From: Cristatella mucedo
Taxonomy: Eukaryota > Bryozoa > Phylactolaemata > Cristatellidae
Assembly: GCA_009760855.2 (NCBI GenBank)
Contig: WPIO01000003.1
Span: forward strand, 4,715,001-4,779,000
Direction: 5' to 3'
Length of the DNA stretch: 64,000 bases
This document shows positions 48,061 to 59,011 of this stretch, one piece after another. Position 1 is the stretch's first letter, and each line of letters begins with the position of its first letter. The notes beneath the pieces are model-generated. The model was not told the origin of the DNA. It saw nothing but the letters and a program-made list of their open reading frames with translations, and did no database searches. Position numbers and translations under genes: made by a program.

Positions 48061-48486
48061 ATAAAAAAGAGGCTGTTTAATCAGCTAGGATTTCTTTTCT
48101 TTTCTTTTAAAGACAGAAAACTTGCAGGATACGAATATTCTCATTTAGTATGCATGATATCTCGACTTCAAGTAACAACCGGGCCCATACTGTCCTATAA
48201 AGACTAGTTGGTGTTTCTTGGTTTATTCTTTTTGTTGTAGGAAACTAATGACAACAGCTGTGATAGTGCCAATAATACCCTGAAAACTTGTAGGATTTTT
48301 GGCTGTTACTTTCTAAAGATGATCGGACTACTTTTCAAAAAACTTTAATGTAGAAGTAAACGGAAAGTTCGCTCTAAAATGTAGTGTTCGCAAGTTGTAT
48401 TGGAAAACACCAGGAGCATGCAACTGAGAAATATTGACCTGAGGAACGGTGCCTGATATAATCCGTTTGACGACCATAGTGGTCGA
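48061..48486. other. Probable 3' flank or UTR of the membrane-protein exons; nothing else
   Basis: It lies directly downstream (minus strand) of the stop codon at 48487. Confidence 0.35.
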
Positions 48487-48833
48487 TCAGTTTGATCCCT
48501 TTAAAGAATCATGATTGAATGTAGCCGATGAGCTATTTATGGATGCGCTGGTCGGAATGAATTCTCGATGATGATTTCCTGACACAGAGCCACGGCTCTC
48601 CAATGTTTGATGGGAAGATGAAATTATCGATGCCGATTGCGAAATCATAGAACTGCCACCTTCTCTCAACCTTCCACTGTGTCGCTGGAGGCTAGTGATG
48701 CTTTCCACTCTTCCAGAAGCATCTACAGTTTTCTTTTTGGTTTTACAGAAAATATAACCACAGAGCGTCAGGGAGAATCCCGAGATTCCCAATCCAGCAA
48801 CGAGCTGAGCTAATAATTGACGATTGTATGAAC
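48487..48833 (-). CDS. Terminal exon: transmembrane helix and cytoplasmic tail of a type-I membrane protein
   Basis: An acceptor (CGAATCTTGCAG) lies just above 48833. The exon opens in phase 1, and 115 codons run to a stop. It begins SYNRQL, then the hydrophobic helix LLAQLVAGLGISGFSLTLCG with YIFC, then a positively charged stop-transfer KTKKK. A long Ser-rich tail follows (MISQSASIISSSHQTLESRG, then REFIPTSASINSSSATF). This is the layout of the C-terminal end of a single-pass receptor or adhesion protein. The small exon at 49007-49094 joins it in frame (AGT codon). Phase-1 entry is the same as for the Ig-like exon at 8341, but the genes are 40 kb apart and separate. The family is unknown. 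Confidence 0.55.
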
Positions 48834-49006
48834 CTGCAAGATTCGAATTTTTAAGGAAATGTATTGAATAATTTTTGAAGCAATCACTGAAGCGCAAACA
48901 TAAAGACAGGCATCTGCGAGTTTACTTTGGCTTACAGTATCGTACAATGCAGAGCCAATTTACAATTCATATATGAAATTTTATTACAGCAAGAAACAAC
49001 ACTCAC

Positions 49007-49094
49007 TCGGTGAATAATAGTAATGCAAACAGCTTGCCACGGTCTTTGTCAATTTGAAGCAGGATGACATGCAGTCCACGTGCTGTACCAGAGA
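49007..49094 (-). CDS. Juxtamembrane exon joined to the transmembrane exon
   Basis: 88 nt between an acceptor (GCAATAAAATCGCAG) and a strong donor (GTGAGTGTTG). In the only frame that fits the next exon it is open: SLVQHVDCMSSCFKLTKTVA then SCLHYYYSP. Entry is phase 0 and exit phase 1, matching 48833. Three Cys suggest an extracellular stalk. The matching phase and the absence of stops across the join are the main support. Confidence 0.5.
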
Positions 49095-49744
49095 CTGCGA
49101 TTTTATTGCACAATAGCTAGCATGGTGCAGTTATTGTCTCTGAGTACTGGCGGCTTCAATAGGCCAAGCATAACCATAAGTCAAGTAACTTTTTAAGCTG
49201 GATTAGTCGCTTTCATTCTAAAAGCGATGCTTCGAGCTGCACCTGTAAGCTTCGGTGACATCATTGCGACAGAAAATAGATCGGCAGTGCAGACTAGAAG
49301 GATAACAAAGCCAAGGGTCTAACTTGAAGCGATTGCATACAAGAATTCACTCAGAGCCTACTGAAACTAGCGACATAATTTATGCACTTTACGACTTTAA
49401 TATCCTTAATTCTAAACAGAAGAGGTAGTACATTAATAAAGAATACTGAGAGCTCAGAATGTAAGAAAGCCTCTCCTACGCTCTGATTTAGGCAATCAAG
49501 TTCTACATAGTGGAAAAACTGTAAGCAAATGGCCGCTAAGTGCAAAACACAAACTAGTAAATTTCAGCCTATCAATTGTCTGTCTAACTAATTATTTTAT
49601 ATCGTACATGGATGTTTTAATTGGAATATATCTATTTGGGTCAACATCTACAACTCCAAAGTTATTGTCCACACGTAAGAATTTCCCACGTCCCGTAAAC
49701 ACATTCTTGGGTCAGGAAAGATTGAATACATATTATTAAAAATT
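49095..49744. other. Probable intron; no further exon recognised
   Basis: The minus-strand frame at 49351-49545 has no splice support. Confidence 0.35.
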
Positions 49745-49835
49745 AGTAGAAATAAGACGCTTGATATAGTGCCCTCAGAGAACTCAATCTGTGTGTGAGT
49801 GTTTTAAATTTGCTGCGTAGGAAACACGATAATTC
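49745..49835 (-). mobile_element. Short LINE 3' end fragment
   Basis: The inverted terminal motif (GTGCCCTCAGAGAACTCAAT) with a few tens of bases of UTR. The sequence directly to its right (49860-49915) resembles 56105-56160. Confidence 0.65.
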
Positions 49836-50800
49836 ATTGTATTTGGACATGCTCAGTTGGTTTTAGCATAAACTACCATAGTCCACAAACGAGTTTACCC
49901 ATTCATAAAAACGTCATTCAACCGTTGCTAGGGTTACGATCATCGGAACGACTATAACTATCTGAACCTATCTCTAAAGTTTACACTGACCCAAAAAAAT
50001 CCTGGCCATTGTTACTTGGCTGCTTACATCTACGAACTTTAACTTTTGCTGGTTATTAGAAATGGACAGAGAAAGCCTGAGAAACTTAGTTTCTTATTTG
50101 GTGGTAGACATGCTTTTCATACGTTTTTTTTTGCTAACGGTTTTAAGGAGCTTCTGTGCTTACCTTGCCACAACGGTTTGAGAGAAAGAAAGAACACCAT
50201 GACCTCTGCCCATTACCTTTTGGAAGGTCATTTTTGTAATAGTATGATGGCTATACTCGCATGTATGTTGGAACGGTTATTTGTGTTTTCGATTCTTAGG
50301 TTTTTCTTAACGAACTCTATTCGCTAGTCTGCATCGCTTGACTCGTAGTCTATCTGGCTTTTGAAAGCTCAGCTAACTCCTGTAAAATTTAGTTTCAAAC
50401 ACCCTAACGACGAAAGGTTCTATGATTTTTTTCCTAAGCTAAAATCTTCCGGTGACTTCAATTAAAAATAACAATAGATATGGCTTATGATATTAAAGAA
50501 GTTTATTTTAAAATTGTCCTCCAATTAGCATTTTATCACGTTGCAGTATGTTTACTCGCCTTGAACGAATAGATGCATTTCTGTTGGCTCATGTGAGGAT
50601 TTTGCTTGACCCAACATTAGACTGTAACCTGAACTTGCTTGACCGGGCTTGCTACTACAGTTGCTTTGGTCATGGCTGTCAAAAGGTCACGGCGGCTGGC
50701 TTAGGTTAGTTCGGTTCCTGGCCACTATGAGTGTTAGCAGTTACCCTGACTTTATTCTGGCATGGCAGATTAAGAAACTTTTTTTGGTTTCAATACTCCG
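49836..50800. other. No recognisable exon
   Basis: The plus-strand ORF 50046-50327 has no family resemblance. 49860-49915 is shared with 56105-56160. Confidence 0.4.
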
Positions 50801-50982
50801 CAAACCTTTAACCCTTGATTTGTACAGTAACAAGACACAGGGCTAATTATTGTTTTCCAATCAGACGAATTGACTCTCTGCACACGAAAACCGCAATAGT
50901 TTTGGATGGACTTGGCGTCCCGTATGACAACAATGCTTGTCTTATTGCTGACGCCAGGCCACTTATATTGTTGAATGATTAT
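50801..50982 (-). CDS. Weak exon candidate, Cys-containing extracellular-like
   Basis: An acceptor-like TATGTCTGATGCAG is followed by an open frame: QQYKWPGVSNKTSIVVIRDA, then SIQNYCGFRVQRVNSS and ISPVSCYCTNQG. Trp, paired Cys and an NKT site suggest an ectodomain. No good donor is visible and the left limit is arbitrary. Its phase (0) fits neither neighbour directly except perhaps the exon at 49094. Confidence 0.25.
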
Positions 50983-51185
50983 CTGCATCAGACATACGTT
51001 TTGGAAATTACTTATGCTTCTATATAAATTTACTTTAATTAAAATTCTCTTCAATTTATTAACTTTGAGCTAACAAAATCTAACTGGAGACAGTTTAAAC
51101 ACATCATCTCCTACATCTCTGACATTACGTGTTTGTATGTGATAGGCAAAGTTTCTAGTTATTCAGTGTTTTAAAAACAACATAC

Positions 51186-51359
51186 CTCTTTCAGCTGATT
51201 CTTCTTCAGATACAATGGTCGTAGCTATATCGTCCTCACTGTTTTGCTCTGTAAGCACATTAACCATTTTGGAAAGTCTGTTCACAATGCGTTTTACACT
51301 GAACGTATGGACGGTTGCAGTCAGCAAGCAGTAACAATTTACAAAGCCTCTATTACAAA
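51186..51359 (-). CDS. Exon candidate, phase 1-1
   Basis: 174 nt between an acceptor (CCCATTTACTTCACAG) and a donor (GTATGTTG). It is open in the frame where both ends are phase 1: CNRGFVNCYCLLTATVHTFS, then VKRIVNRLSKMVNVL and an acidic end, EQNSEDDIATTIVSEEESAE. It may be an upstream exon of the membrane protein ending at 48487, but the phase of the intervening exons is unresolved. No domain is recognised. Confidence 0.3.
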
Positions 51360-54300
51360 CTGTGAAGTAAATGGGCTGTACAAATTTTCGATGGCTACTC
51401 ATTGAATGTTACAGTTTTTGTGATATAGTAAGAAGCTTCATATTAAAAACCGAATACTATCCATTCAAACCTAGCCGCAGCCCACAACAAACTGCATGTA
51501 TTAGCCATGTAAAAACTCTGACGCTCACACCATACCCCACATGACAGAGTTGTACCTGCTGCCGATGGAGGTAATGTGCAATATCCATAATTAGGCATGC
51601 TGCTCTACTGTCTCCTTTTAATCATGCTCAGTGTCCCAAATGACCATTTACGGGACGAGTGGCAAGTGCAAACTGGTTGGTTTGAGCACGGGTCAAGGTT
51701 AAGCTGTTAGCTGGATCATTCAGTCGTGTTAAGCAATTTCTTGGCGAGCCTTTGATATTTACCTAAAGCTTGGGAGCCGGTATTACATTAGATTTGTGCT
51801 TCTTCAGTCGCTACAAGAGTCAGCAGTAAACATAGAGAGTCAATAGCTAGACATCTAAATTAATATTGATCATAGCTGCTTAAATTCGGAATTCACCGAA
51901 TTTAACGAAATTAACCTATTTTCGGTTGGACGCCGACCCTTGCATTCGGCATCACAAAAGACAGAGTATCAGATGAGTAACATGACTCATTTTTGAGCCT
52001 GGAGTAAATCAGTAACTCGCGTAAATGGCGTCAAAGCATTTAAGCTCTTAAGCAGTGACAGGCAATCAAACAGCTTCGTCTGAAAGATGCACTCCAAAGC
52101 TAATGATTTCAGATTGGTATAATGGTCTTCAATTATCCTCTTGAGCACAGAGAAGTGCAACTCAAACAAAGTAGTTTTAGAAAAAATAGATGCCAACAGA
52201 TAGTGGAACTGAATGCAGGTGCTTGTTTGAAGAATCAGGCAAGACATTCATCTTCATCTCATTCTGTACTGAAATCCGTCAACTGATCGTGTCTGGCAAC
52301 AGAAGCCTTGATGGCATCGTTAGTTACAAGATGGCTATGCCCCTGCTCAATAGCCTAATCACAGGTGCAGTAAAAAATGCTTCTGGGCCATCATGGCGAG
52401 GATCAAGGACAAAAGAAGTAAATTCACATGAACAAGGTCCAAGCAGCTCAGCAGACATCGTCGGACGTTCCTCAGAACCTACGGCATGATTAGAGCTGCT
52501 GCATTTCGTTTGAACTTATAGGATTTCTTCAACCACTCTCACCATATACGTGCCAAGCTTAGTAACAACTGCACGACGGCTATCGTTATTGAGAGCTCAT
52601 TGAATTGTTCACAGAAGAATATCCAATGGTCGTCAATAGATCATTGAACTGAGTAAAAAATTAGAATTAATCATCAAACTCCGATTGCGTTTGCTTCATG
52701 ATCTTTGCCCGTCCTGTTAATTGCGCTAAAAAAAGATGAATGGGAAATCAGTTTATCGATCCTTGAACTTTGCCTGGCGATGATGATGTACCGCGACTGC
52801 CACTTGATGAATGCAACAAAAACAACCATGCACATAGCTTGAACAAGTGAAGCCGTAATTCAGCACTCTATGTCCGGTGCACCATCGAATGGTTTCTAAT
52901 GAAAAAGCTGGAAAAGTCGAATCTAGTGTTGTAGCAGCCCGGACAAATTTTTGCCCAGGTGAAGCTAACGATTTGAGAGCTTAGAAATTGTAGAGGGCAT
53001 CTCCATAATCGTTCTCTTGGCAACGAATGTGAGTAATAAATGAGTTGATCTGTTTAGCAAATTAGCCATCATTGATATCGACGAAGCCTTTCCATATGAC
53101 CACGTCAATTTGACGTGGCCGGCACCCAACATTCAAAACACGATGGGCAGCTTCCTTCTCAAAAAGAGTAACGACAAGTTCATGTATTCCCGTCATTGAG
53201 TCCTTCCAAAGAAGTTCGTTAAAGTTAAACAGCAAATACGACACCCATGTGGTTCGAAACCATATGCCTGGTCGCACCCATCTATTTGAGATTATTGGTC
53301 AACTCATGTTGCAGAAAAACTGCAGCCTCATTCAGTCGGATTGATCCATCGACTATGATTCTTCATCGACGTTATCGTGCTAAGGTACGCCACCGACCTA
53401 CTTCTCGATAACGAGTGCCTGGAGATAACCTCTAGCTTGCAGCTAGTGTCGTTGAAGGAATAATGCAGAATATAGTAATTTTCCGGTCGATTATCACGGA
53501 AGTTCTTCTTTGGCTTCGCAAACTTATGCTGAAACAGTTCAACATGATGGGTAGGTTTAAGCTTCCGAGTGGAGCAGATGCCCATGTCGACATATTCTTG
53601 TCAAAAACACGTGTTGAACTAGCACTGCACAGATATGACGGCACCATCTTGATAGCAGGTTACGATCTTAAGCCCATATCTGAACTCATCTTATTTCTGG
53701 AATACTATGACTCGCTGTGCAGTGTTTGCGACCTACGAAATAAACAACAACATTGTCTCTGAATCTATCCTGCGTAGCTTCCACACACTCTCCCGACAGG
53801 CGAATAACATAGAGGCAGTCTCTCTTAAATGACATGTCTGGTTGGCTCTATAGTTTTGGCAAAATCGGCTCGCTTCTTCCAAACGCCGAGTTTGAGCAGG
53901 TCTAATTTTGGTAGAAAGCTCAGCGGAATTTTGGTAGTGCCACCTATCCCGCAGCGAAATTGCTGTGCTCCATAGAAATGAAGAGTACTGCACCACTTAC
54001 GGATCACGACACTACGTCAAGGAGAAAGAAAACTCAGAGAAAGATTCTGAAAGATGTATGATGACGCAGACTCATTAGGACCTTAATACTTTGCGTAAGT
54101 TTATATTGAATATCTGATTGCCACATGTCAAAGTGACACTTTTTTAGTGATCCTTATTTTTCATAATTGATCTCAACATTTGTTGAGATCGGGTGCTTCT
54201 AACTAAGACATCGAGAAGTCAATGTCTTTTTTACTCGAGTTACTGCTGTCTTTAGTTGAGTTGACCACGTCCAAAGACTAGCCGGGTAAGATAGAACCTG

Positions 54301-55639
54301 AGTTCGTACACTGATTGCCTTAGTTGATAGATTCCACCTCAAGTGCAAACAGGACACAATCTGACGTTGAAGCAAAGCATAATTCTGGCGATTTCATCTG
54401 GTCTTAGATCGAGTAACGGAAGGAAATATCTTTTTCGTGAGATTTCGGTCACGGTCAAGTCACACCTCAGCATTTATGGCCAGGGGCTTGCAGACGACCA
54501 AGACGTATTCGATCCACATTAGACCTATAACAGCCTGCTCATTTGCAGATTCTGTGAGGGCGACTAATGAGGATCATTTTTGCTCCAAATGTGTATATTT
54601 GCTTTTAGCTGGATGGGAATATGAACGACCCCTTGGCCACCGCCCCAGTGAGGCATTCACATCTTGCAGTCAGGCTGGCTCGCTCAGTTGCGGTCTTGGC
54701 GTCTTGCTTCTTACTACATCAGTGGGTTCAGGGTAGAAGGAGTAACTTGCTTGCTCATATTGTTATGCAGACAAAGTGCCTTAGCAGACGACGTTGACCT
54801 TATGTCACAAGCAACTGGTGCTCCCTGGCTGTCCGTCGTGGAGAGGCTTTTATGTCATTGTGCTCCAACTGCTTTCTGCCCGATGGCTCTTCTTCAGGTC
54901 GGCTTAAGGCATACGAAGAAGTGCAAGTCAAGCCTATGCTTCACGACAGTACAATAAGTCTGATTAAAATAGCACAGCAGTATTTCTCTCGTTAAAGTAG
55001 ATTTTGTATTGAGTCTTGACAAAATGCATTTTATAAATTGAATGATACATGTTTAAATTCAGCAGTGATATAAGCTTTCAGGGCCTGTACAGTTTAACAC
55101 AGACGACTCTCATGCGAACGTCCCCACTCAAGGCACCAAGAAAAATCACCTTGTACGGGTGCTCATCCTGTCCAATTACACGATGTGGATAAGTTAGCAG
55201 CAAGTTTGAACACGAATACGACCTATGAAATGACCGTGACAAATTTGCCATTCTTGACTACACGAGCTGGGACTTGAAGCAAGCAGAACACATCGGTTAC
55301 AATAAATTGAGTTTTAATATACCTTGAAAGTAACTTGCATAAAATGTGCACCTCTTAAGAAGCCCTAATTGTGTAGCAGTTCCTAATCCTCGAGGGTAAT
55401 GCCTTTGTTCTTACAATTCAAGTTACCAACCAACATTTCTAAATTGCACCTTTCGATTGAAGTATTACGAGCTGCTTAAGTGACTTCATATACTAAGAGG
55501 GTGTTTGCAATCTTAAAATGTGCATCCCTTTCAATGGTAATTGTTTTGTATTCAAGATACAATTTAAAGCAGAATTATCAACCTTGAAATGCCGTCAGCC
55601 TGTTAGGACCTTATTCTTCACTATTATTAATAATACATT
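51360..55639. other. 4.3 kb without a confident feature
   Basis: Several overlapping ORFs of 60-99 codons occur on both strands (for example 52190-52489 and 53463-53762 plus; 53328-53585 and 53733-53996 minus). Composition around 53300-54000 and 54440-54950 is less AT-rich than the flanks, which hints at a decayed gene or DNA transposon, but I cannot identify one. A perfect 10-bp inverted repeat sits at 54169-54190. Confidence 0.35.
54169..54190. repeat. Perfect short inverted repeat (hairpin)
   Basis: GATCTCAACA, two bases TT, TGTTGAGATC. No T-run or gene context indicates a terminator; significance unknown. Confidence 0.8.
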
Positions 55640-55860
55640 GTATGTAGCACCCCAAGATAACTGATCAGTGTCTTGGGACTCTATATTTGACGCAAATTAA
55701 GCACGATCGGATGGATTACTGATAGCATGCTCAATAAACCACAAAAATAGCCTGGTCAAAGGTGACATGAACTGAGTGTCTATGCAAGTACATTTAGTGG
55801 CAAGGCAAGCTATTGGCTGCATCAGCTCCTAGAGGATGAATCACAGGTACCCACTAAATG
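55640..55860 (-). mobile_element. Old LINE 3' fragment
   Basis: The inverted 3' UTR is diverged (CACCCCAAGATAACTGATC near the end motif). It runs to CCCACTAAATG at 55860, where a younger copy's tail begins. Confidence 0.65.
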
Positions 55861-55864
55861 TGAC

Positions 55865-56075
55865 GATAATAATAATAAGAATAATGACTAACTTGATAAA
55901 GCACCCTCAGAGAAATAAATCTCTTTGTAGGTGTTTTACCTTTGCTGCAAGGGGATATGCAATTAAATGGTGAGTAATATCGTGCACGTCAAACAAACAA
56001 ATTGAATAACATGGTTATGTGTGACATGCACCGGGTCAGCATGCAAATGTGGTTAGTGGCAGCATGCACAGTATC
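55865..56075 (-). mobile_element. LINE 3' UTR fragment with (AAT)n tail
   Basis: It begins with the inverted tail (GATAATAATAATAAGAATAA), terminal motif and UTR, and ends near GCACAGTATCAAC at 56075. It abuts or is inserted in the older fragment at 55860. Confidence 0.75.
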
Positions 56076-56480
56076 AACATTGAAAAGAACAGAGTCTCAG
56101 ACAGTCTTAGTATAGAATACCATAATCCGCAACGAGCTAGTATACATCTTAAAAACGTCACCAATGACTCCTTTGGCCAAGAGCAGTGAGCCAAAGCTGA
56201 GCGCCAGTGTGGTTATAGAGCCAGAGCTTAATAGCAAGCCAGGAAGCTCTGGGACCAGCAGCAGTATTCATCCTTTATAATTGATCTGATACCTACTGGA
56301 GGTGCTGATTGACGTTGGATGGCCTGCCAACCACAGCCATAACTCTGCCCGAAAAGATTTCCCTGGAACCTATTCGGCATTCAAGCTAGGCAGAGGTGCC
56401 ATTCCATTGGCCTAGTGATGATATTATTTCCTTACGGTTATGGGCCATGTTGTAGCGCCTAATACCACAAAGCTCTTGTC
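56076..56480. other. Unrecognised; left part shared with 49860-49915
   Basis: TAGTATAGAATACCATAATC near 56110 resembles TAGCATAAACTACCATAGTC at 49874, and AAAAACGTCA follows at the same distance in both. Confidence 0.4.
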
Positions 56481-56759
56481 TCAGCTAGGTATTTAAGAGT
56501 CGAGCGAAGCTTGCTCTTATTCCTTTGTTTGGCTCCTCTCTTCGGCTCTGCTTTGATGCCGTCGGACTCATTTCTCAGAAAGCTAGGGAGAATGGTAGGC
56601 TTTTTAACTGCGATTGATGAAACAGAGCTAGGAGGATTCGGCCGACTAAACCGAATATGGTCGTATCTCACAAGAGCTAGCATTTTGTGTTTCTTTTCAG
56701 TTTTGTGTGTGAGCTCGCACGTTGTCTCGGTACAGGAATTGCTGGTCCGGCTTGATGGG

Positions 56760-57050
56760 ATTAGTGTGTTTATCAGATATTCAGATGGTTCGGGCTCTTA
56801 TGTCTATTTGGACCGTTCCCCCTAGAGACGAAGGTAGCCTATGTGTGGAGACGTGTTTCCTCCGCAAGAGTGCTTGGTGTAGTGGGTATGGTATTCCTGC
56901 AGTTAAGTTGAAGCAGAGCCCTAGTTCTCCATTCATGTTCTTGTCACTGATTCGGGCTCCTCGACTCATTTGGGTCGTTCGCCTCAAAAGACTTAGGTAG
57001 CCAAAGTGCTGGGACGTATTCCCTCTGCAAGATTGCTTGTGTTGTTGAGA
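56760..57050. repeat. Two diverged direct repeats, spacing about 164 bp
   Basis: CGGGCTCTTATGTCTATTTG (near 56792), followed by GGTAGCC and CCTCCGCAAGAGTGCTTG, recurs as CGGGCTCCTCGACTCATTTG (near 56956), followed by GGTAGCC and CCTCTGCAAGATTGCTTG. Overlapping plus-strand ORFs (56511-56825, 56722-57000) fall in this repeat and are not called genes. Confidence 0.65.
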
Positions 57051-57589
57051 GTATTCAAAAAGTCTGGAGATAAAACTGAGCTAGACGCACAGTGAACTTG
57101 TGCACTTGTCCATTAAGGTGAGTACAATTTCCAATTTGTGTGGCCGGTTTCCAATTCATGCCGGAACTCCCGACCCCCTTTTGTAAAGCTGAGTAGGTCA
57201 TCGCCAGAAACGCTCGTTTCGTGGCTGCCTGCTCATTGAGCATAGACGGGAACCGAATCTCATTAGGCACACACGTGACACCTAATTGAACCAAAAGAAA
57301 TCAGCAAGTGCTACTACACAAACATTGTCTGTGCCTTTATTCATGACGATTGGTACCTCTTAGATCGATAAGCTTCTAACGTATAGGCCATGTTTGGTCA
57401 AATAAAAAATAGTGATGATCATTTGCCCACCATTTTAGACAATGTTTGAAGATGCAATATCAAGGTTACAATATCTACGAGACCTAGTCAGTGAATGCCA
57501 CTACCTGTATTATAAACTGTGTGTTGACACTGGGCCACTACCAGAGGCCATATTATCATTATGAACTAACTGATTCTAAAACATTGATT
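57051..57589. other. No recognisable feature
   Basis: Nothing supportable. Confidence 0.45.
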
Positions 57590-57650
57590 AGGCATTTATT
57601 ACAGCTTATATACAGTTGCTAGAAAGAGATTAAGTTGTGTAAAGGTGTGG
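57590..57650 (+). mobile_element. Trace of a LINE 3' end
   Basis: GCTAGAAAGAGATTAAGTTG then TGTAAAGGTGTGG resembles the terminal motif of the family; nothing else of the element remains. Confidence 0.5.
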
Positions 57651-58935
57651 TGCAAACACGTTCTTCTGATTAGCATAATTATATTGCAGCTCACTGCTCC
57701 CGATGTGTTTGCTTGACGCCCATGTTAAATTCTCTCCAGACTCAGCAATACTTCTTGGTTTCCCTTTGTTGTGTTGGATGAGGTGTGTTCGCTACTGAGT
57801 TCTTGCCGAAAGACGCCTAGGCTGTGTTTGTGCTATACGAAACTCTCCTGCATAACACCCATCTAGTCTTTGTGGCTTTTTGGAATTACAGTCACTTACA
57901 CTTATGATGTGTCTTGTTTATGAGGGGATAATTCAGATTTCGACTTGAGTCATTTGAAATGAGGATTAAATGGTGCAGCTGCATCAGGTAAGCAAGCAAT
58001 TAGGACACTTCTGCAATTTCTTATCAAGAAATATGTAAAACAGCTGATTCACCTGGCTCATTAATTTAGCAGCAGACGAGAGCTAGCTGTATGCACCCTG
58101 GTTGCTTGCTGCAGGACTCACACTGACTGCCTGGGTCGAAGAGTGCAGGCTCCATATTGCCGATAAAACTCTTACTGGTCAAACAATGATCCTCAAACAC
58201 GACAAGAACTGACCGCTACATAATAGTTGTATGTTTCGATTGCACAACTCCCGAATGGCGATGAATCTAGCCACTTGTTTTAAATTTGGCGAATAGAGTG
58301 ACCCCATAACGTCAGATATAACAAGGGAGCATCTTAAGCTCATCAATCAAAGGCTAGAATTTTTAACAATCCAAAACTCCTACTTGGTTTGTGATGATTT
58401 ACCAAAAAATAGCGATTTAGCAATGACAATTACGCCAAAAAATTAGTCATGTAATGATTGTAGTGTTTTGCTTGATAACCTCATCAAAACATACGGAGAT
58501 GGAATACACTGGTCTAAACAATATCACTTATCGGGCATTCGTTATTAATTTCTAAATATGCATCACAAATGAAGGTTTGTAGTAGTTGGCTCTGGCACGC
58601 CAGGTTTGGTAGATTTTTGCGTGTCAAGGATGTTTTTGTAGAAAGATTAGCTAATTTTTGGTTAGTGTAGTTGTTTAAATCAACGAGTATTTATGATTTA
58701 CAATGCAATGCTAGTGTAAACCAGTTCAAAATAAACACTTGGCTAATGCATGCAGCTCGGAGTACCAAAGATAGCAGCAGAACAAATAACCGTGTTTTGG
58801 ATTGTTGTTTCTTCATCACTAACATTCAGAGCTTCAGCAAGAAGAATAGGCCTACACTTGTAAATACAAATCTACCATTAACAAACCAACCTTCACCACA
58901 CTGAAGTGGGAGTTGTTGTTCCATCTGCTACACTT

Positions 58936-58937
<2 letters not shown>
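57651..58937. other. No recognisable feature
   Basis: The plus-strand ORF 58671-58904 shows no motif. Confidence 0.45.

Positions 58938-59008
<71 letters not shown>
58938..59008. repeat. (TA)n microsatellite
   Basis: About 70 bp of alternating TA, interrupted once by GT near 58975. It lies directly at the 3' end of the R2-like element. Confidence 0.95.

Positions 59009-59011
<3 letters not shown>

Noticed and set aside
8341-48833. One giant gene joining the leader, Ig-like and transmembrane exons
   Set aside because: On the minus strand the transmembrane exon lies upstream of both leaders, so they cannot belong to one transcript.
53328-53996. hAT-type or other transposase
   Set aside because: No recognisable zinc finger, catalytic or dimerisation motif could be read in any frame.
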